Source: CAYLWW01 sp964387585 (GTDB lineage: Bacteria > Pseudomonadota > Alphaproteobacteria > Rickettsiales > Midichloriaceae). From it: a stretch of DNA of 7,361 nucleotides. The notes below the pieces were generated by a model. It was not told where the DNA came from and ran no database searches. It saw only the letters and a program-made list of their open reading frames with translations. A program made the translations under genes and the position numbers. Below, piece by piece: positions 1-6,600 of the stretch (within the stretch, counting starts at the first letter, position 1; every line of letters starts with the position of its first letter). Location: assembly GCA_964387585.1 (NCBI GenBank), contig CAYLWW010000070.1:1-7361 (forward strand), given 5' to 3'.

Positions 1-20
1 GTTGGGGCCCGGGCCCCAAC
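1..20. repeat. Perfect 20-bp palindrome at the contig tip
   Basis: The first 20 bases, gttggggcccgggccccaac, are identical to their own reverse complement. They contain TTGGGG and CCCCAA facing each other around a GCCCGGGC centre. Telomere repeats should run in one direction off a chromosome end, so G-strand sequence beyond the C-strand repeat is unexpected. The likeliest explanation is a fold-back or chimeric read end produced during amplification or assembly. A real telomere-to-telomere junction is possible. The arm cannot be followed because the window stops at base 1. Confidence 0.85.
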
Positions 21-57
21 CCCCCAACCCCCAATCCCCAATCCCCAATCCCCAAAA
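14..57. repeat. Telomeric repeat, CCCCAA/CCCCAAT type
   Basis: Read inward from the tip, the units are CCCCAA (14-19), C6AA (20-27), C5AAT (28-35), CCCCAAT (36-42), CCCCAAT (43-49) and CCCCAAAA (50-57), after which the sequence becomes unique. C-rich strand at the 5' end of a contig is the correct orientation for a chromosome terminus. The C4A2 core is ciliate-like. The extra T gives a heptamer unlike the C4A2 of Tetrahymena or the C4A4 of Euplotes and Oxytricha. From memory it matches litostome/rumen ciliates, but I could not check this. The outermost units lack the T and vary in C number, which may be true degeneracy or poor base calling. Confidence 0.85.
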
Positions 58-220
58 CAAGTCATGTATATATTTGGACTTTTTAAAATAAAAATAGTAT
101 TAATATTAATATTAAAAAAAGTAAATAAATATTAATGTCAACTTATAAGTAGTAAACAAAACTTTCGAATTTCATGAATTACATTTATAAAATTAGAAAA
201 ATAGTAAGTTTAATTATCTA
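58..220. other. AT-rich subtelomeric spacer and 3' UTR
   Basis: This 163-bp stretch separates the tandem stop codons of the gene from the telomere. It is strongly AT-rich and has no open frame of useful length on either strand. In the sense direction of the neighbouring gene I see no AATAAA hexamer; an aataaa at about 124-129 lies on the opposite strand. The 3' UTR and polyadenylation site must fit here, so the gene ends almost directly at the chromosome end, as is usual for short, gene-dense ciliate macronuclear chromosomes. Confidence 0.7.
98..115. repeat. Three tandem TATTAA hexamers
   Basis: TATTAA occurs three times in direct succession (98-103, 104-109, 110-115) and runs into a short A tract. 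It is a low-complexity AT microsatellite inside the 3' spacer. No function can be assigned. Confidence 0.8.
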
Positions 221-223
221 TTA
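218..223 (-). other. Tandem stop codons TAA TAG ending the gene
   Basis: The last frame ends TCT TAA TAG. Shifting +1 here would give only AAT AGA before another TAA, so no further coding is gained, unlike at the two upstream TAA codons. With about 160 bp left to the telomere this is the natural end of translation. Confidence 0.8.
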
Positions 224-622
224 AGATGAAAGGCAATTAGCTTGTGTATTATCATATGAAGTTATAGTGGTAGAATCAAGCTTTCCTAAAAGAAAGATAT
301 CTTTTAAAGCCTGATCACTGATTATATGGATTGAAAATTTCTTCGCTTTAATTAAGTTAGCAGTTGAGTTTTCATTCAAAATAGTTGAGCCATCACTAAG
401 AACTCTATCAACATCACAGTTTCTCAATCGATCATAAAAGGCTTTAGCTTCAGTGTAATTATTGAAGTACTTTATTTTGTAAAATACAATTTTTGCATTA
501 ATAGTAACAGAATTAATGCAATTGAACTCAAAGTCAAACGCTACAAATGGCTTTCCTCTTTTATACCCATGAATATTCGGAATAAAAGGGTTATAATCAA
601 CCTTATTATTGGTATCAAAATT
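221..622 (-). CDS. Reading-frame segment 3: C-terminal end of the giant protein
   Basis: After the second shift the frame gives 133 residues starting NFDTNNKVDYNPFIP and ending TQANCLSS at TAA. It has only three cysteines and a mixed alpha/beta look, with alternating strands such as KPFVAFDFEFN and a helical EAKAFYDRLRN segment. No known domain is recognised. An ATG in this frame at 719-721 could make it look like a separate small gene, but it lies inside the frame-2 coding sequence, and the spacing to the telomere leaves no other 3' end for the large gene. There is no hydrophobic C-terminus that would allow a GPI anchor or membrane segment. Confidence 0.7.
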   Translation of the reverse strand, partial: NFDTNNKVDYNPFIPNIHGYKRGKPFVAFDFEFNCINSVTINAKIVFYKIKYFNNYTEAKAFYDRLRNCDVDRVLSDGSTILNENSTANLIKAKKFSIHIISDQALKDIFLLGKLDSTTITSYDNTQANCLSS

Positions 623-3600
623 AGTAGAAGCAATGTCTATAATTTTCGCTGAATGTTTTTTTATATATGATATATTGATAGTCTTTATAAATAAAATCTT
701 TGGCAAATGTTGGTTTGCCATCAGTTACTCCGGTTACTAAAGAAACGAAACCATCAGGAACTCCGTCATCATTAGCATCATCCATTCCTACTAATATTTT
801 TTCTGAGCTAATTATTGAACCAATTTTATGTACTCTATATGTATTATTAGAACATTGATATGAATCATGATTAACAAACCATATTAATTGGTAACTATAA
901 AAGTCTAAGCAATCGTTATTATTTAGTTTTAATGAGCAGGTATCCTTTGAAGTGTAGCAATAATCATCATTTTTACATTCACATTCTATTCCAAGAGTAT
1001 TAATATAATAGTTATCATTTAAATCTAGAATACTCTTACATTGATAACTTATTGGAGAAAAACACTTATTATTATCAGTGCAGAATTCAGTGCAAGCTCC
1101 TCCAGTAGAGTCATTTCTAACATTATAGTAATTTGGGGTTCTACAAATAAAGTTTTTATCATAGCATTTATTTGTATCAGAACAACTTTCCCTGCATACT
1201 TTTTTATCATCAGGGTCTATAATTTTACCTGTTCGTGCTTTAATACATTTTATTCCTATAGAGTCTAAACAAGAATATCTATCAGCACAAGCACATTCAG
1301 ATCCTCCAGTTACTGCTAATACTCCATCTTTTCCTGATTCTTGACAAATATTGGTTACTGGATGAAAGCAATGATTATTAATATTTGCAAGTTGAGCCAC
1401 TTGAACTACATAATCCTCCCGCTTCGAGAGCAACATTATCTGCTGTTATCGCAACACATGTGTACAAAGTATCAGGTCCATTTGTTTTATAGCAGTTTGT
1501 TTTAAGACTACATTTTGTTTTGCAATAAGTTCCGTCATTATCTGAAATTTTACCGTCTTCACCTGGAATGCAAGTATTATCCGTAGTATTTAAACACATC
1601 GCCTGATCAATACATTTACAATTACCAGTTGTGGAGTCTATTTGTAAAACTCCAACTGTAGGAGTAATACATTTAAAAGTAACTGGATGAATGCATTCAT
1701 TTGAAAGACACGATTTGGAACATTCTGGGACAGTAGTTGACAAATATAATCCCATATCTTTGTAAGTAGTTATACAAGTTCCTTTGTAAAAGCATTGTGT
1801 ATCGTCAGTGCAATCGCAAAAATTATTTACTTTAGTAAATCCTGATGCTAAGACAATGCATTTAGTATTGTCAGAAGAATCTATACATTTACCATCACCA
1901 CAGTTTTCTGTACTATTACATGCTCCTCCAGGGGTCTCTAATCTATTACTTGTGTCGGGAGTAACACAATAGTTACTTGAATTATAACACTTATTATTAG
2001 AGCATGCTGTGACACATTTTCCTCCGTCAGAGTTTGAGTAAAATCCTATAATGGGTAAAATACATTTGTAGTCAGTGTCCTTATAGCATTTATTTAGATC
2101 CTTGCATTTGGTCGTACACATATACCCGTCTTGATTATCTATTTTTGTAATTGATCCAGTAGAGCAAACTAATGTGAAAGGATCTAGGCAATATCCAGTG
2201 CATTTGCATTCTTGAGTACTTATTCCCGTAGCAGCTTGGTTCGTAAGAGCAGAGTAAGAAACGCACAAATAATTATTAGGATGATAGCATTTGTTCACTG
2301 GACAGAACGGAGCCACAGTTTGACATGCTGTTCCATCTCCCAAAGAAACCTTTCCTTCCACCGGATCACGGCATTTGAAGTTGTCTATGCACTGATATAC
2401 ATTTGAACAAGTAGTCGTGCAAACACCTCCTTTTCCATCACCGATTTTTCCAGTAACAGGGGTGATACACGTATAAGTAGGTATTTTAGATAAACTTGGA
2501 TTCACATTAATAACAGGTTCGAAATCATCTAAGCATTTTGAATGATCAGCACATTTACAAGCATGCCCAAGAGAAGGTTCAAAACCATTTATTTCTGTCT
2601 CAACGCATAATCCAGATGTTGGAATAAAACAAGTTTCTGACCCAGTCTTACACTTGGATAAACATAGTGATCCTTGCCCGTCGATTATTTTTGTTGAGCC
2701 ACCATTGACACATAATGTTTCTGTTACATCATCAAAATTACTAATGCTTTGATCAGGATTAATACATTTCATTAGATTAGAGCAAATACACATTCCGTTA
2801 GATTTAGCTAAATCAGTATTTGCCATATTAATGCAAACAAATAATTTAGGATGAACACAGTAATTTTCATCATTGCAACTAATAGTTTTTCTACATATAG
2901 GATTTTGTTGTTTTACCGAATCAACTATATTACTACTACTGCTTTCTACACAGTCTCCTGTGGTAGGATCAAAGCAATAATGTTTATTATTACCGTCTAC
3001 ACAAACGCATTGTTTAGTGTAGGTTTCCTTGGTAGAATAAGCCAAACTTGAACTTAATGCTAAACATTTAAAATTTACAATATTCTGACATTTAGTTACT
3101 GTAGTACAATCAGTAATGCATTTTCCCTTATCACCGTTTACGTATTGACCAATTGCTCCATTAATACATCTAAATGTTCCAGTATGAATACATTCGAATT
3201 CATTATCACATGATTGTACGCATAAACTAGTATTTTTAAACGCGTTTCCATCTACTGGATCAATGCAACTAGGTAAGTTGTTATCTAAGTTTGTAGGATT
3301 TAAGCATTGAGTTGCAGATTTGCAAATGCATGATCCATCATCAGCAATTTTAAATGCTGCTCCAATAGAAGGAGGAGTATAGCATGTTCTAAGTTCAGGG
3401 TGAAAGCATCGTTGACTACTCGAGCATCTTCCGCTTACACAGCTAAGTCCATCGCTATTAGAAATTAATTCATTTTCCACTGTTGGAACAATGCAAGTAT
3501 TCTCATTTGATTTATAGCACATTGTTTTATTTACACATTCACATTCTCCTCCTATTATGTCATTAACTGTATTAAATGTTTTTACTTGAATATTATTGGC

Positions 3601-6600
3601 ATTTGGCTGCATTAAAGTTATACACATTTTTTTAGCTTTATGATAACAATAATCAGGATCACATTTAAACACACAGAAACTTTTCTCTGGTTGCACGTAT
3701 CTTCCTTTAGAGGGTACTCGACAAATGAATTTATCTGGATCGACGCATTCATTGTTCAGAGTACACGTCATATCAGCTTTAGGTACACAATTAGTTGTAA
3801 TTTCTGCAGTACAAGCAATTTTTGTAGGATCAAAGCATTCTTTCCCATCTCGCCTAGAAGCCTTTGTTGAACTAGGTTTTATACATTGTTTCAAATTACT
3901 ATCATAGCATTTTTCTTTATCAGAGCAATTAATAAGATTACATTTTCCACCGTCACCATCATTAATTTCATTTGATACTGTGTTAATACAGGTAGAAGCG
4001 TTTTGCATGCATTTGTTAGCTTCCGCGCAAAAACATTGCCCTCCATCAGTTTTAGTAATAAATAGTGTACTCTTAGGTATGCATTTAAAAGTAAAGGGTT
4101 CCCAGCACTTTGTTGAATCTGAACACTTAAATTTGCAAATTGATCCATTACCATCAGAAATTTTATTCTCTACTGGATCAATACACGCAGTAGCTGGATT
4201 AGTCATAACATCAATTAATTTCGCTTTGTAGTCTATACATTTCTCATTTAATTTACATGTGCAAGCTGTTCCTACCTTTTCAAACGTTGAACCAATTGGA
4301 AAACATGCATTAAGTAAACTAAAGGTACATGTTGTTTTTGAACACTGAGTAACACACTTATTAGTTTCAACTGAATCTAAATTAATCAAAACTCCATTTC
4401 CTAAAGGCTGACATTGTAAATTATCATCCCAGCATTTATTATCCTCACAAGTGTTTTCACATTTTCCGCCATCTCCTCTTATTACTTTACCTTCAGTAGT
4501 TAGAAAATCCTTATCATTTGTGCATTTATAATCCATTGCATTAATTACATTTACTATTTTATTCCAGCATTTGTTAATATCAGAGCATTTCAGTTCTTTG
4601 CAACTCGAACCATCCCCATCATCTACATATGTTGTTACTGAATTACTATTTATTAAGCTTACATCTCTACAAACAAAATTTTTTATTGAATTATTTTCTG
4701 TATAGCATTTTGTATTTGGACTTTTTTTTAGGCAAACTCCACCTGCTTCATCAGCAAAATTATTATAATAAGGCATAATACAACTATTAGACTTATTTGA
4801 AAGACAGTGAGTGTCTGAACACTTACATGTTCCGTCTTGCTTTTTAATAAATCCATTACTAGTGGTATGTTTTGTGCAGTAATAGTTCATATCAATGCAT
4901 TGATTATCATCGCCGCATTTACTTGAAGCTGCTAAGCAAATCGAACTACCGGTTTTAAAGTTCTGCTCAGCTGTAGGAAGCATGCAAACATAAGTGCTTA
5001 AATTTGCACACATTTTGTTATTTGTGCATGTTGAAACACACAAAGAATTGTTGCTTTCCAGGAAATTGTCTACTTGAGGTGAAATACAGTTGTATTGCCC
5101 GTTTCCTCCTGTATCTCTTTTACCGCATTTAGAACTATCAGTGCATTTCGCAACACAATAATTATTTTCTGATTCTTTTAACTGTCCATGTGAGGGTAAA
5201 GAGCAGATAAATGTTTGAGAATTAATACATTGTGTTGCGTCATTACATTCAACTTTGCATTCAGATCCGTCATTATGAGATAAGTGTGTACTATCTGGGT
5301 CTACGCAGCGATAGTTTGTTGCGTCAATGCATTTAGGAATGACAGTCATACAATTTGCAGCGCATATTTGAGACTCACTAATAAATATTTTTCCTGATTC
5401 TGCGGTCATACATTGAAAAGTAGTAGGATTAGCGCATTGAAAACTAGGGCACTCAGTTAAACATATTTTTTCGACTCCATCTGCAGTGGCATTATAAAAT
5501 AAACTAGAAGATGCTACATCGCATTTAAATGATGGAACAGAAAAATTTTGACAGACTATTTTATTGGCCACTGGACTACAAGTAGAAACACAAATATCAG
5601 AGTCTTTGCTTCTAATTCTTATTGTAGAACTGCCTATTCCCTGCTGAGGAATGCAGTAAATTGTAGGTCCTTCAGTTAAAATGCATTTTCCAGTACCACA
5701 ATTAGATGTACATGCATTATTTGTGTTACTAGTTCTTACTCTGTATCCATTATTAACACTTATATTAATATCAATGTCAATGCTTTCACATAAATTTGTG
5801 TTATTACCACATTCACCGTCTGCTATTGTAGCACATTGGTAATTCGTGTTGTTTCCCCCAACACATTCAGTTATAGCACAGGAAGAAACACAAAGATCAG
5901 ACTCTCTAGCTTTTATTCTAAGAGAACTACTACTAGGACCTAATTGAGAAGCACAGTAAGACGCACCTTCCTCAGTTTCAATCAAAATGCATTTGCCATT
6001 ACCGCAACTAGTAGCGCAAGTATTGTCAGTACTACTTGCTCTCACTTTATAACCTCCATCAATATTACTATCAATGGTCTCGCATATTTGTGTGTTACTT
6101 CCACATTGATCATCTGTAATTGTAGTACATTGAAAATTTGAACTATTTTCTACAATACACTCAGTTTCAGCACATGATGAAACACATATTTCAGAATCTT
6201 TACTTTTTACTCTGAGAGAAACATTACCAGGACCTGATTGAGTAGCGCAATAAGATAATCCACCTAAATTTAAAATGCATTTTCCAGAGCCACAATTTGT
6301 GGTACATGTTTTATTTGAATCACTAGTTCTTACTTTATACCCATTATTTAGACTAGTATGAATATCAATATTTTCGCAAACTTCTGTATTACTTCTACAT
6401 TTACCACTGGGAACTGTAGTACATTGATAATCTGAATTTGTTTCCAAAATGCATTCAGTTTCAGCGCACGTCGAAACGCAGATATTAGAGACTCTACTTT
6501 TTATTCTGATAGGACTGCTACCTACACTTTGTTGAGAAGTACAGTAAAATACAGTACCTTCAGTTAAAATGCATTTTCCAGAACCGCAATTTGAGGTACA

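Larger units (their letters stand above)
852..5592 (-). repeat. Array of about 43 short four-cysteine modules
   Basis: I count about 43 modules of roughly 35-50 residues. The common form is C-x3-C-x4-5-C-x6-10-C, usually followed by an I-x-P-like turn and a loop ending in D/N-G-x-G before the next first Cys (e.g. DGDGGKC, NSDGGKC). A second form has C-x-C-x5-C (e.g. CKCIDQAMC, CECVNKTMC). A third has four to six residues between the first two cysteines and mostly precedes a C-x-C module. K-C-[WYF] or C-[FYVI]-H-P often follows the third Cys. CxxC pairs, typical of Giardia VSPs, are essentially absent. Individual modules are much more diverged than the 98-residue units upstream, so this part looks older. 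Confidence 0.9.

Noticed and set aside
698..728. A 31-nt GT...AG interval of the right length (3n+1) to restore the second frame change
   Set aside because: It cannot be excluded, but it is not AT-rich like typical ciliate introns and no other intron is seen in 7 kb of gene. It is kept only as an alternative to the +1 shift.
852..930. Hydrophobic stretch YSYQLIWFV as a membrane segment
   Set aside because: It is too short and has charged or polar residues on both sides (DCLDF, NHDSYQC), so it does not qualify as a transmembrane helix.
1041..1268. Short open frames on the + strand, such as 1041-1268, 2212-2406, 2851-3051, 3640-3907, 3980-4231 and 5944-6141
   Set aside because: All lie opposite the minus-strand cysteine-module coding sequence and have low-complexity translations. 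They are antisense shadows.
1378..1383. Simple readthrough or reassignment of TAA as a sense codon
   Set aside because: Continuing in the same frame past TAA TAA gives no cysteine pattern and soon hits TGA. Only the +1 frame continues the module.
1358..1400. A 43-nt GT...AG interval that would restore the frame as an intron
   Set aside because: Removing it deletes the conserved CFHPV part and two module cysteines that match other modules, so this sequence is coding.
3891..4154. A minus-strand frame with ATG at 4154 encoding 87 residues
   Set aside because: It is an alternative frame within the continuous cysteine-module frame, which shows the expected module pattern throughout this interval.
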